Below are positions 51,967 to 60,662 of a DNA stretch of 64,000 bases, piece after piece; within the stretch, counting starts at the first letter, position 1; the number at the start of each line of letters is the position of its first letter. Source of the stretch: Leptospira fluminis (GTDB lineage: Bacteria > Spirochaetota > Leptospiria > Leptospirales > Leptospiraceae); assembly GCF_004771275.1 (NCBI RefSeq), contig NZ_RQEV01000003.1:186001-250000 (forward strand). The letters run 5' to 3'. Under the pieces are notes generated by a model. That model made no database searches and was not told the origin of the DNA. It worked only from the letters and a program-made list of their open reading frames with translations. The translations under genes and the position numbers were made by a program.

Positions 51967-53420
51967 ATGAAGGAATTTTGAATCTAGTCGGCATAGGCCC
52001 TGGAGACGATCTTCACATCACTCCCGCAGCCTTAAATGCGATCCGAGAATCCGAATACGTCATCGGCTATTCGACTTATATAGGTTTGGTGCGCCACCTT
52101 CTCACCGGCAAACAGGTTACGAGAACGGGAATGACGGAAGAGATCGGAAGAGCACAGGCAGCCGTAGAGGCAGCCGCGTCCGGAAAAAAAGTCACGCTCA
52201 TCTCTTCCGGAGATGTGGGCGTTTACGGAATGGCCGGTCTGGTATTCGAAGTGTTAAGAAAAATAGGATGGAAGCGGGGAGATTCTCCCGAGATACGGAT
52301 TCTACCCGGAATCAGTGCGGATAATTCCTGTGCATCTCTCGTCGGGGCTCCTCTAGTTCACGACTCCTGTAGAATCTCCTTATCGGATCTTCTCACTCCT
52401 TGGCCGGTGATCGCAAAACGAATCGAAGCGGCCGCCAGCGGAGACTTCGTCATTTCATTGTACAACCCTGCCTCAGGCAGAAGACAAAGGCAGATTCTCG
52501 AAGCGGCCGAGATCATAGGCAGATATAGGCCGGCGGAAACCCCGGTCGCGTTGGTAAAGAGCGCCTATAGAAGACGCCAAAGCGTGGTCCTCTCCGATTT
52601 GGAGCATTTCTTGGAATTCGAAATCGGAATGAACACCACCGTTATCGTCGGATCCACGAACAGTTTCGTATATGAAGGGTATTTTGTGACTCCTAGGGGA
52701 TATACGAATAAGTATTCCTTGGAAAACGGGGAGATCCATACGGGACAGAGAAAAGGTTTCTCTCTCCGTACGGAAGGTTCTCTTCATTCTCAGCCGGAAA
52801 GAAGCGAGGAAAGAACTTTAAATATTACTAAAATTACCGGCGCCTTCGTAAGAACAGCCACCTCCGTATTCGACGGAGAGGAAGAGCGGGAGCAGGAACC
52901 GGAGGAGCTCCCTCAGGACAAATCCGTCCAAACCGCGCTAAAAGCGATCCAGCTTCTCCAAGGAGCGGTAAAGTCCGTTGAAAAACCGAAAGAATTGGGA
53001 ATCGAAACGAAGAGCACCGGAAGATTAGGAAGGTTGGGCGGCGCCGTTCTTTACGAAACCGACGGGGAATATTATCTGATCGGTAACCTGAAGCAACCTT
53101 GCAATTTCGAAGATGTCGGATTTTTTACCCCGGAAGAGACGATCGGTCGTTGCGTCAAGTTGCGGATCGGAAATAGGGAACTTGCGGAGAGCTTTGTCTT
53201 CCCTTATCTGATACAAGGCGGAACGAGTCCGGAAGACATATACGAAAAATTTTCCGTCTACAGGAACTCCTCCATCAGCGAAAGGCTTTTTACATTGGTT
53301 CAGGACAATAGCGATAAAGTGATCTGGAAAGGTACCGAATATTCCGACCTAAGATGGATAGGAAGCATGCCTTTGCCTGTCTGGAATATCGTCCGTGAAA
53401 GCATTCTGAAATGTTCATAA
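51963..53420 (+). CDS. cbiH: Cobalt-precorrin-3 C17-methyltransferase with long C-terminal extension
   Basis: The 485-residue protein is about twice the usual length. Residues 1-245 are the CbiH/CobJ methylase: LVGIGPGDDLHITPAALNAI, YSTYIGLVRHL, SSGDVGVYGMAGLVFEV, ILPGISADNSCASLVGAPLVHD and SLYNPASGRRQRQI. Residues 246-485 form an extension: a first part (THITGAF-like, Lys/Glu-rich), then a compact alpha/beta segment with RLGRLGGAVLYETDGEYYLIGN and IGRCVKLRIGNRELAESFVFPYLIQGG. Long CbiH forms known in some bacteria carry an iron-sulfur domain; here only single cysteines are visible (about 380, 397, 484), so I cannot claim a cluster. CbiH contracts the ring by methylating C17. Confidence 0.9.
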   Translation: MNEGILNLVGIGPGDDLHITPAALNAIRESEYVIGYSTYIGLVRHLLTGKQVTRTGMTEEIGRAQAAVEAAASGKKVTLISSGDVGVYGMAGLVFEVLRKIGWKRGDSPEIRILPGISADNSCASLVGAPLVHDSCRISLSDLLTPWPVIAKRIEAAASGDFVISLYNPASGRRQRQILEAAEIIGRYRPAETPVALVKSAYRRRQSVVLSDLEHFLEFEIGMNTTVIVGSTNSFVYEGYFVTPRGYTNKYSLENGEIHTGQRKGFSLRTEGSLHSQPERSEERTLNITKITGAFVRTATSVFDGEEEREQEPEELPQDKSVQTALKAIQLLQGAVKSVEKPKELGIETKSTGRLGRLGGAVLYETDGEYYLIGNLKQPCNFEDVGFFTPEETIGRCVKLRIGNRELAESFVFPYLIQGGTSPEDIYEKFSVYRNSSISERLFTLVQDNSDKVIWKGTEYSDLRWIGSMPLPVWNIVRESILKCS

Positions 53421-53430
53421 GAGAATTATA

Positions 53431-54234
53431 ATGAAAGTTTATATTATCGGCGCTGGTCCCGGAGATCCGGAGCTCATTACGCTAAAAGGTGCAAGATTGA
53501 TCGAAACCTGCCCTATCGTCCTCTATACCGGATCCCTGGTCCCGGAACGAGTGATCGCAAGGGCGAATCCTGAGGCGAAAGTCCTGGATTCCGCTAAGAT
53601 GACTTTAGACGAAATCATGGAAGTTCTGAAAAGCGCCCAGGAGAAGGGACAGGACGTCGCAAGAGTGCATACGGGTGACCCGTCCATCTTCGGTTCCACT
53701 GCGGAACAGATGAGAAGAATGGATGCTCTCGGCATCCCCTATGAAATCGTTCCGGGAGTCTCCTCTTTTACCGCCGCGGCGGCCGCCTTGAAAAAGGAAC
53801 TTACCTTGCCCGAAGTTTCCCAAACCGTTATCATCACTCGCGCAGAAGGAAGAACCCCGATGCCGGAAAAGGAGAAGCTCGAAACGTTGGCCCGCTCCGG
53901 AGCTACTCTCGTGTTCTTTCTAAGCGCGACGCTTTTAAAAAAAGTCACCGAAGAATTGATCCCGTTTTATGGAGAAGATTGTCCGACGGCGATCGTTCAA
54001 AAAGCGTCTTGGCCGGAGCAAAAGATCATTACAGGAACATTATCCGACATAGCGCAAAAGGCAAAAGAGGAAAAGATAAACGCGACCGCGATCGTATTCG
54101 TTGGGAAGGTTTTGGATTGCGAGGACTTCGCCGATTCCCGCCTTTATTCTCCGGATTTTTCCCACAAGTATCGAAAACGAAAAAAGAATTCGGAATCCTT
54201 ACCTTTCGCGGAAACGAACGGAGCGAAGGAATAA
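53431..54234 (+). CDS. cbiF: Cobalt-precorrin-4 C11-methyltransferase
   Basis: The 267-residue methylase begins VYIIGAGPGDPELITLKGARLI and has LYTGSLVPERVIARANP, VARVHTGDPSIFGSTAEQM and VPGVSSFTAAAAALKKELTLPEVSQTVI, diagnostic of CbiF/CobM. It methylates C11. It starts 10 bases after cbiH, and the cobO start follows its stop codon after one base. Confidence 0.96.
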   Translation: MKVYIIGAGPGDPELITLKGARLIETCPIVLYTGSLVPERVIARANPEAKVLDSAKMTLDEIMEVLKSAQEKGQDVARVHTGDPSIFGSTAEQMRRMDALGIPYEIVPGVSSFTAAAAALKKELTLPEVSQTVIITRAEGRTPMPEKEKLETLARSGATLVFFLSATLLKKVTEELIPFYGEDCPTAIVQKASWPEQKIITGTLSDIAQKAKEEKINATAIVFVGKVLDCEDFADSRLYSPDFSHKYRKRKKNSESLPFAETNGAKE

Positions 54235-54235
54235 C

Positions 54236-54772
54236 TTGGAAGAATCGAACCAGAATCGGCGCGGCCTTCTCATCGTAAATACCGGAGAAGGAAAGGGAAA
54301 GACTACGGCCGCATTGGGAGTCGTATTTCGCGCGTTAGGGCGAGGAAAAAAATGCGGAGTCGTGCAATTCATCAAGGGAAAATGGGAAACCGGGGAAAGG
54401 AAATTCGCCAAAACGATCCCTGAGCTCGATTTCCATGTCATGGGCTTAGGGTTTACTTGGGAAAGCGACGACCTAGATCGGGACAAGACTGCCGCTAAAC
54501 AGGCTTGGGAACTTTCCAAAAAAATGATCCTGAGCGGGGAGTATGATATCGTCGTTTTAGACGAGATCACCTACGCGTTCCATTACGGTTGGCTGGAAGT
54601 AGACGAAACGGTTCGCATTCTTCGAGAACGTCCGTCCCAAGTCCATGTGATCATAACGGGAAGAAACTGCCCGGAACCGATTTTGCAACAAGCGGATCTG
54701 ATAAGCGAAATCCGCTCGGTCAAACATCCTTTCCAGTCCGGAATCAAAGCTCAGATCGGAATCGACTTTTAA
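54236..54772 (+). CDS. cobO: Corrinoid adenosyltransferase (CobA/CobO/BtuR type)
   Basis: The likely start is TTG at 54236, one base past the cbiF stop and close behind AAGGA; a longer frame from 54101 runs through cbiF and is rejected. The 178-residue product has GLLIVNTGEGKGKTTAALGVVFRAL, the ATP-binding loop of this class, then VVQFIKGKWETGERKF and the metal-binding DIVVLDEITYAFHYGW. It transfers adenosyl from ATP to Co(I) corrinoids, giving adenosylcobyrinate diamide or adenosylcobinamide. Confidence 0.95.
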   Translation: MEESNQNRRGLLIVNTGEGKGKTTAALGVVFRALGRGKKCGVVQFIKGKWETGERKFAKTIPELDFHVMGLGFTWESDDLDRDKTAAKQAWELSKKMILSGEYDIVVLDEITYAFHYGWLEVDETVRILRERPSQVHVIITGRNCPEPILQQADLISEIRSVKHPFQSGIKAQIGIDF

Positions 54773-54781
54773 GGAAATAAA

Positions 54782-56167
54782 ATGGAAGGCAAGACCGGAA
54801 TTCCTAGAATCCTGATCGCCGGAGCGAGCAGCGGGGTCGGAAAGACTACGACGGTGCTCGCATTGTGCAAAGCGCTCCAAAAAAGAGGGCTTAAAGTGTC
54901 GGTCTTCAAATGCGGCCCCGATTATCTCGATCCCACTTATCATAGCTTCGCCTCGGGATCGCCGTGTCAGAATCTAGACGGATGGTTGATGGGTAGGGAA
55001 GCCGTCTTGGATACCTTCCATCACGCAAGTAGAGGGAGCGATATCGCCGTTCTGGAAGGGGTCATGGGATTGTTCGACGGGATCTCTCCCACGGGGGAAG
55101 CGGGATCCAGCGCGGAAATCGCGAAATGGCTGCAAGCCCCTACGTTAGTCGTATTGAATGCGGGGGGGATGTCCAGAACCATCGCAGCCTTGGCTTACGG
55201 ATTAAAACAATACGACCCGAACTTGGACGTAAAGGGAGTTGTAGCGAATTTTTTAGGGAGCCAAAACCATCGCTCCATTTTAAGCGACGCTCTGTCTCCG
55301 GACTTACCCTTATTAGGCGGTTTTCCGAAATCTCCAGAGCAATCCTTTCCGGAAAGACATCTCGGATTGCATAGTGCGGAAGAGACGGAATCTTTGCCCG
55401 AAAAATTGGAGTATTGGGGAAACACCTGCGAGGAATGGTTCGACCTGGATCGAATCTGGAAAATCGCATCCGAAAAAAATTATTCGGAATCGCTCCGCCC
55501 CGACTTAAATTTGGAACCTCCGAAATCGAAATGCAGGATCGGTATCGCTAGAGATGCCGCTTTCCATTTTTATTATGAAGATAATTTGAGAAGATTACGA
55601 AACGCCGGAGCAGAATTGGTGCCGTTTTCTCCTATTGCCGATCGGAAACTTCCGGAAGTGGACGGTCTTTACATAGGAGGAGGATATCCGGAATTGTACG
55701 CTCGCGAATTGTCCGAAAACGAATCCATCCGGACGGGAATCCGCGAATCGGGAAAAAGCGGTCTACCGATATACGCGGAATGCGGCGGGTTGATGTATTT
55801 GTCGCAAGAGATTCGCACCAAGGATGCGAACAGTTTTCCCATGGTGGGGTTGTTCCCGGCAACCGTGCAGATGCACGATAAGCTCCAGGCTCTCGGATAT
55901 GTGGAAGCCACCGTCCAAGAGGCGTGTATTATAGGACAGGCCGGAGTCCGGTTTAGAGGGCATCAATTCCGTTATTCCAGCTTTAATTTATTAAACGAAG
56001 ACGGCATTCGCCCCCTCTACAGAGTTCGTAAAAGAAAAGGAGACCAGACTTTTTCGGAAGGTTATTCCAAAAACAACGTCATCGGATCCTACGTTCACGC
56101 CCATTGGGCCTCCAATCCGAACGTCCCAGAGAATTTCGTAAACGTCTGTATCCGGAGAAAATCTTGA
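54782..56167 (+). CDS. cbiA: Cobyrinate a,c-diamide synthase
   Basis: The 461-residue protein has an N-terminal P-loop synthetase domain (ILIAGASSGVGKTTTVLAL, VFKCGPDYLDPTYH, LEGVMGLFDG) and a C-terminal class I amidotransferase-like domain with the nucleophile in IYAECGGLMYLSQEI and a late His in GSYVHAHWASN. It amidates the a and c carboxylates with glutamine and ATP. In the anaerobic pathway it acts on cobyrinate. It follows cobO by 9 bases and overlaps cbiZ by four (TTGA). Confidence 0.96.
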   Translation: MEGKTGIPRILIAGASSGVGKTTTVLALCKALQKRGLKVSVFKCGPDYLDPTYHSFASGSPCQNLDGWLMGREAVLDTFHHASRGSDIAVLEGVMGLFDGISPTGEAGSSAEIAKWLQAPTLVVLNAGGMSRTIAALAYGLKQYDPNLDVKGVVANFLGSQNHRSILSDALSPDLPLLGGFPKSPEQSFPERHLGLHSAEETESLPEKLEYWGNTCEEWFDLDRIWKIASEKNYSESLRPDLNLEPPKSKCRIGIARDAAFHFYYEDNLRRLRNAGAELVPFSPIADRKLPEVDGLYIGGGYPELYARELSENESIRTGIRESGKSGLPIYAECGGLMYLSQEIRTKDANSFPMVGLFPATVQMHDKLQALGYVEATVQEACIIGQAGVRFRGHQFRYSSFNLLNEDGIRPLYRVRKRKGDQTFSEGYSKNNVIGSYVHAHWASNPNVPENFVNVCIRRKS

Positions 56168-56853
56168 ACCCCGTTTTACCCTTCGCCCCTCCGGTCCTCA
56201 GTGGGGAAACCTGGCTCGAAGTGGATTTTCTCCATCCGCATTTCTCGTTAGGCTGGACCGTACTCGGCGACGGCTGGGCGCGAACGAACAAAGCGATCTG
56301 GCACAAAGTCTCCGACAGAGACCTTTCGCCGATGGAAGATCCGAAGGAATATTTTCGGGAAAGATTGATCGATACGGGAAGGTCCGATTCGGATTCGATC
56401 GGATTTCTGACGAGCGCCTCTCTTCTCGATTATTCCGAGTCGGTATCGGCTCTCTCCGATCTTTGGGTCAGAGTCGTAGGCACCATAGGATTAGGAAACG
56501 CGGTGCATGTGGCGGAATCCTCAAAATTTTTAGAATATTATGGAACCATAAACTTACTAGTTCAGATCTCCGTTCCGTTGAGCCTATCCGCCTCCATAGA
56601 GGCCGTTTCCGTAGCTACCGAAGCCAGAACTGCGGCGGTTTTGGACGCACGGATTCCTGTGGAAGGCGAACGAATCGCGACCGGGACGGGAACCGATTGT
56701 ATCGGAATCGTTTCCCCCGATCGGGATCGTGCTGAAATTTATGTGGGAAAGCATACGGAGATCGGTCGTCTGATCGGTAAATCCGTTTACGATGTCGTTA
56801 CGACCGGAATCCGCAAATGGAAAGAAAACGTGGAAAATCGGAAGAGGAAATGA
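56164..56853 (+). CDS. cbiZ: Adenosylcobinamide amidohydrolase CbiZ
   Basis: The start is TTG at 56164, overlapping the cbiA stop; an in-frame ATG at 56104 lies within cbiA and is not needed. The 229-residue protein has the CbiZ pattern: GFLTSASLLDYSESV, VRVVGTIGLGNAVHV, INLLVQISVPLSLSASIEAV and EARTAAVL, then TGTGTDCIGIVSP. CbiZ cuts off the aminopropanol side chain of adenosylcobinamide (or pseudocobalamin) to cobyrate for remodelling or salvage. Its place in a de novo operon shows that both routes are under one riboswitch. Confidence 0.88.
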   Translation: MNPVLPFAPPVLSGETWLEVDFLHPHFSLGWTVLGDGWARTNKAIWHKVSDRDLSPMEDPKEYFRERLIDTGRSDSDSIGFLTSASLLDYSESVSALSDLWVRVVGTIGLGNAVHVAESSKFLEYYGTINLLVQISVPLSLSASIEAVSVATEARTAAVLDARIPVEGERIATGTGTDCIGIVSPDRDRAEIYVGKHTEIGRLIGKSVYDVVTTGIRKWKENVENRKRK

Positions 56854-57491
56854 AATCGACCTTGTACTTGATCCGTCACCCGCAAACGGAAAATCGGCGA
56901 AAAGGAGTTTTTTCGGACGGAGGAAATTTCGGACTTTCTCAGGCGGGGACAAAAGAAGCGGAGGAGATCGACCGAAATTTATCGGAAAAAGTGGACCCCG
57001 AAAACGTCTCCCTGTTTGCGAGTTCCTCGCTGATATGTACGGAGTCGCTGAAACGTATGAAATTTCTTTCCTCTCTCGAATATCGGACTTTGGATTCTTT
57101 GGAAGAACTCCGTTTCGGAATCTGGCAAAACAGGTCTTTTACGGAATTCTATAAATCCAACCCTTCCGATGCGGAACGATTTTCCGTTTTGGATCCGAGT
57201 TTGGAATTCGAAGGTGGAGAAAGGATATCCTCTTTTCTGGATCGCGCGGAACGTTTAAAGGAATTCGCAAAAACGGAGTTGGAAAATAAGAAGAACGTAA
57301 TACTCCTTTCTCACGGAGGTCTTCTCGCGATTCTAATCTGCCTTTTTTTAGACCTTCCTCCGAAAGAATACATCCGATTTAGGCTCTTTTCCGGATCGGT
57401 TTCCGTTCTAGAAATGGATAAGAGCGGTCGCGCTTGCTTGGTCGGATTGAATTTCTACGGAACAGTATCGGAGGGGAGATGGCCGGCATAA
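56850..57491 (+). CDS. cobC: Histidine phosphatase, alpha-ribazole phosphatase-like (CobC)
   Basis: From the ATG at 56850, overlapping the cbiZ stop as ATGA, the product is 213 residues; an upstream in-frame ATG at 56817 is less likely. It is a phosphoglycerate-mutase-fold phosphatase: YLIRHPQTENR holds the first catalytic His and Arg (RHP where RHG is typical), then FASSSLICTESL, LEELRFGIWQNRSF and ILLSHGGLLAILI with the second catalytic His. In cobalamin operons such enzymes remove phosphate from alpha-ribazole-5'-phosphate or adenosylcobalamin-5'-phosphate. A second family member lies at 61633. Confidence 0.8.
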   Translation: MKSTLYLIRHPQTENRRKGVFSDGGNFGLSQAGTKEAEEIDRNLSEKVDPENVSLFASSSLICTESLKRMKFLSSLEYRTLDSLEELRFGIWQNRSFTEFYKSNPSDAERFSVLDPSLEFEGGERISSFLDRAERLKEFAKTELENKKNVILLSHGGLLAILICLFLDLPPKEYIRFRLFSGSVSVLEMDKSGRACLVGLNFYGTVSEGRWPA

Positions 57492-58072
57492 TTCTCGTAA
57501 CCGGAGGAAACAGAAGCGGAAAAAGCGGATTCGCTTTGGATACCGCTTTGTCCTTGCCCGGAAGAAGAATTTTTATCGCGACCTGCCCGAAAATCGACGA
57601 AGAAATGGACCGCAGGATTCTCAAACACAAAGAGGAAAGAAAAGGCCAAGGCTGGGATACCGTAGAAGAACCGTCGGATTTGAACGGAGTCTTTCAAAAA
57701 TTCTCCTCTCAGGAAGAGACGGTGGCGATCGTGGATTGCCTAAGCCTATGGATCAACAATCTTATGTACGAGGCGCAGCAAAAGGGACAAACCTTGGAAG
57801 AAAACGCCATCGTCTCCGCGACTTCGGACATGCTTCGTTCCGCGAGGTCGGGCTTTCCGGGAAAAGTGATCTTCGTAAGCGGAGAAGTAGGCCTCGGATT
57901 GGTTCCGGATTCGGCGCTTTCCCGATCCTATCGGGATCTCTTGGGGATCTGTAACCGGACGGTAGCCTCAGAGTCGGACGAAGCCTTTTTTTTAGTAAGC
58001 GGGATCCCGTTGAGACTCAAACCGAATTCCGGATCGCACCAAGGAGAATACGATTCCAGTGGAAATTTCTGA
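57479..58072 (+). CDS. cobU: Adenosylcobinamide kinase/guanylyltransferase
   Basis: The start is ATG at 57479 with GGAGG just before it; an open frame to 57434 lies inside cobC. The 197-residue protein starts IILVTGGNRSGKSGFAL (Walker A), and has IATCPKIDEEMDRRILKHKEERKGQGWDTVEEP and VDCLSLWINNLM, then VSGEVGLGLVP and the His/Gly-rich end. It phosphorylates adenosylcobinamide and forms the GDP derivative. It overlaps cobC by 13 bases and the cobD-cobQ gene by 14. Confidence 0.95.
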   Translation: MAGIILVTGGNRSGKSGFALDTALSLPGRRIFIATCPKIDEEMDRRILKHKEERKGQGWDTVEEPSDLNGVFQKFSSQEETVAIVDCLSLWINNLMYEAQQKGQTLEENAIVSATSDMLRSARSGFPGKVIFVSGEVGLGLVPDSALSRSYRDLLGICNRTVASESDEAFFLVSGIPLRLKPNSGSHQGEYDSSGNF

Positions 58073-60662
58073 ACACGGCGGAAACGTGGACGCCATCGCG
58101 GCCGAACTGAACTGCGTCCTCGAAGAAATTACGGATTTTTCCGCGAACATCAATCCTAGAGGTCTTCCGGATTGGGTCCGGCCTTTGATCGGATCCCAAA
58201 TCAGCAGGTTGATCCATTATCCGGACCCGCATTACGGATCCGTAAAACGCTCCATGGAAAAGAATTGGGGGATCCGGGCCGAAAACATCGTTTTAGGAAA
58301 CGGGGCCTCCGAACTCCTATATTTCCTTCCCCGTATATTAAATTCTACGAATGCGATCCTGCCCGTTCCCTCCTATACCGATTACGAATCCGTATTGGAA
58401 AAAAAAGGGATCCCGATCGAAAAGCTGGTCCTTTCCGAGGAAAACGGATTCGAACCGGACTATGAGGCCCTCGATTCCCTACTGATCCGCCGGAAAACGG
58501 AAAGAAATCTCGTTTTCTTAGGGCACCCCAATAACCCTACGGGAAAAATCCTGGATGAGAAAAAAATCGAAGAGCTGATTCGTCGGCACCAAGAAACGAT
58601 CTGGATTTTGGACGAGTCCTTTTTGGATTTTTGTCCGACGGGAAAGACCTTTTTAAAAAACGATTCTCCGAACGTTATCGTACTGAAATCGCTCACGAAG
58701 ATCCTTGCCCTTCCCGGATTAAGGATCGGGTTTTGCGTCGCATCCCCCGCTATCTGCAGGCGCCTGGAACAGGAATTGCCTCTCTGGTCTTTCAACAGAC
58801 TTTCCGCGGCAATTTTGGAAAAAGCAACGGAAGACCAGGAATTCTTCCGACTCTCCCGGGAGAACGTGCAGGATTGGAAAAATTCCCTTTTCAAACGGCT
58901 GGAATCGATCCGTCAAATTCGGATTTTTCCGGGAGACGCGAATTTTCTCCTGTTAAAACTATCGCCGCAAAAACTTTCCGTCTCCGAAGTATGCGATCGA
59001 TTATTAAAAGAATATAAAATATCCGTCAGAAGATTCGACGGTACAAAAGGAATAGGATCCGATTTTATCCGTGTCGCAGTAAGGACCCCCAAGGAAAACG
59101 AGATTCTAACGGATTCCTTAAGAAATATCCTAAACGAAACCGGATCCGACGGGCCGCTTCCGATAACCAAAAGAAAGACCCCGGCGCTGATGATACAAGG
59201 CACCGCCTCGAACGTGGGAAAAAGCCTGATGGCGGCGGCTTTCTGTAGAATTCTCCGCCAAGACGGAATCGACGTAGCGCCGTTCAAATCCCAGAATATG
59301 GCGTTGAATTCTTTCGTAACTCCCGGAGGAGGCGAAATCGGAAGGGCACAGGCATTACAGGCTCAGGCCGCGGGAGTAACTCCGGACGTACGAATGAATC
59401 CCGTCCTTCTCAAACCTTCCAGCGAAAAAGATTCACAGGTCATACTCAATGGGAAACCGGTCGGAGGGATGGATTTCCGAGACTATACCGAATTTAAACC
59501 GAAAGCCTTCGAAGAGGTAAAACGTTCCTACGATTCTCTGGCGGAAGAATTCGAAGCCATCGTGATCGAAGGCGCAGGAAGCGTATCGGAAGTAAATTTA
59601 AAAAATAATGATATCGTAAATATGAATATGGCCAGATATGCCGAAGCTAAAGTGATTATAGTGGGAAATATCGATCACGGAGGCGTCTTCGGAGCTTTGG
59701 TCGGATCCTTGGATACCATGGCCGAGTGGGAAAGAAACCTGGTTTCGGGATTCATCATCAATCGTCTAAGAGGCATCCCTGAACTGTTGCTTCCCGGCGT
59801 GCGATACTTGGAAACTTACACCGGAAAACGGGTCTTAGGAGTGGTCCCGCATTTCGACGACCTCAGCCTGCCTGAAGAGGATTCTCTTGAATTCAAATCA
59901 GGAAACTTGAGCGACAAATCCGTTCTCGGGGATCGGATCGATGTCGTGTTGGTCGACACACCTAGAATCTCGAATCATACCGACGTGGACGCGCTCCGTT
60001 GGGAAGAGGACGTTCGCGTCAGAATCGCACGTTCTCCCAAAGATGTGGGATCTCCGGACGTATTGATCTTAGGAGGCAGCAAAAACGTCGCCTCGGACAT
60101 AAAATTCCTTAACGATTCCGGTTTTGCGAAGATCATCTTTTCCCTCGTTCAAAACGGAGCTACCGAGATCGTAGGAATCTGCGGAGGTTATCAGATTCTA
60201 GGAAATCGGATCAACGATCCGTATTCGATCGAATCGAATCGCGGAACATCAGAGGGCCTGGGACTTCTTCCGCTGGAAACCACCCTTCAAAAGGAAAAGG
60301 CGCTGAAGCAGGTTTCCGGAATCCATTCTCCGTCAGGCAAGACGGTTTACGGTTACGAGATCCATCATGGAATCACGGAACTGAAGGAGCAAATACCGGT
60401 CGCATTCGTGTCCAACGAAGGAGATCCGTTGGGCCATTCCGAAAAGAACGGAAGGATTTGGGGAACGTATTTGCACGGAGTCTTTGACGGGGACGAGTTC
60501 CGAAGACATTTTATCGATAAGATCCGGGTAAAAAAAGGGATGCAACCGGTAGGAAGGGTAACTTGCAACTACGATGTGGAATCCAAGATCGATCTCCTGG
60601 CCGAAGGTGTTCGGAAATCCGTGGATATGTCGGCTATTTACGGCCTTCTGGGTTTTAAATGA
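58059..60662 (+). CDS. Fusion of threonine-phosphate decarboxylase (CobD) and cobyric acid synthase (CobQ/CbiP)
   Basis: The 867-residue protein starts with GTG at 58059, with AAGGAG 12 bases before it. Residues 1-365 form a fold-type I PLP enzyme of the CobD/HisC group: FSANINPRGLP, YPDPHYGSVKRS, GNGASELLYFLP, FLGHPNNPTGK and the PLP lysine K214 in KSLTKILALPGLRIGF. Residues 372-867 are cobyric acid synthase: IQGTASNVGKSL (about 380), FKSQNMALNSFVTPGGGEIGRAQALQAQAAG, IEGAGSVSEVNL, then the amidotransferase Cys in GICGGYQILG (about 708) and His in GTYLHGVFDGD. One chain could supply aminopropanol phosphate and make cobyrate for CbiB. Confidence 0.95.
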   Translation: MEISEHGGNVDAIAAELNCVLEEITDFSANINPRGLPDWVRPLIGSQISRLIHYPDPHYGSVKRSMEKNWGIRAENIVLGNGASELLYFLPRILNSTNAILPVPSYTDYESVLEKKGIPIEKLVLSEENGFEPDYEALDSLLIRRKTERNLVFLGHPNNPTGKILDEKKIEELIRRHQETIWILDESFLDFCPTGKTFLKNDSPNVIVLKSLTKILALPGLRIGFCVASPAICRRLEQELPLWSFNRLSAAILEKATEDQEFFRLSRENVQDWKNSLFKRLESIRQIRIFPGDANFLLLKLSPQKLSVSEVCDRLLKEYKISVRRFDGTKGIGSDFIRVAVRTPKENEILTDSLRNILNETGSDGPLPITKRKTPALMIQGTASNVGKSLMAAAFCRILRQDGIDVAPFKSQNMALNSFVTPGGGEIGRAQALQAQAAGVTPDVRMNPVLLKPSSEKDSQVILNGKPVGGMDFRDYTEFKPKAFEEVKRSYDSLAEEFEAIVIEGAGSVSEVNLKNNDIVNMNMARYAEAKVIIVGNIDHGGVFGALVGSLDTMAEWERNLVSGFIINRLRGIPELLLPGVRYLETYTGKRVLGVVPHFDDLSLPEEDSLEFKSGNLSDKSVLGDRIDVVLVDTPRISNHTDVDALRWEEDVRVRIARSPKDVGSPDVLILGGSKNVASDIKFLNDSGFAKIIFSLVQNGATEIVGICGGYQILGNRINDPYSIESNRGTSEGLGLLPLETTLQKEKALKQVSGIHSPSGKTVYGYEIHHGITELKEQIPVAFVSNEGDPLGHSEKNGRIWGTYLHGVFDGDEFRRHFIDKIRVKKGMQPVGRVTCNYDVESKIDLLAEGVRKSVDMSAIYGLLGFK

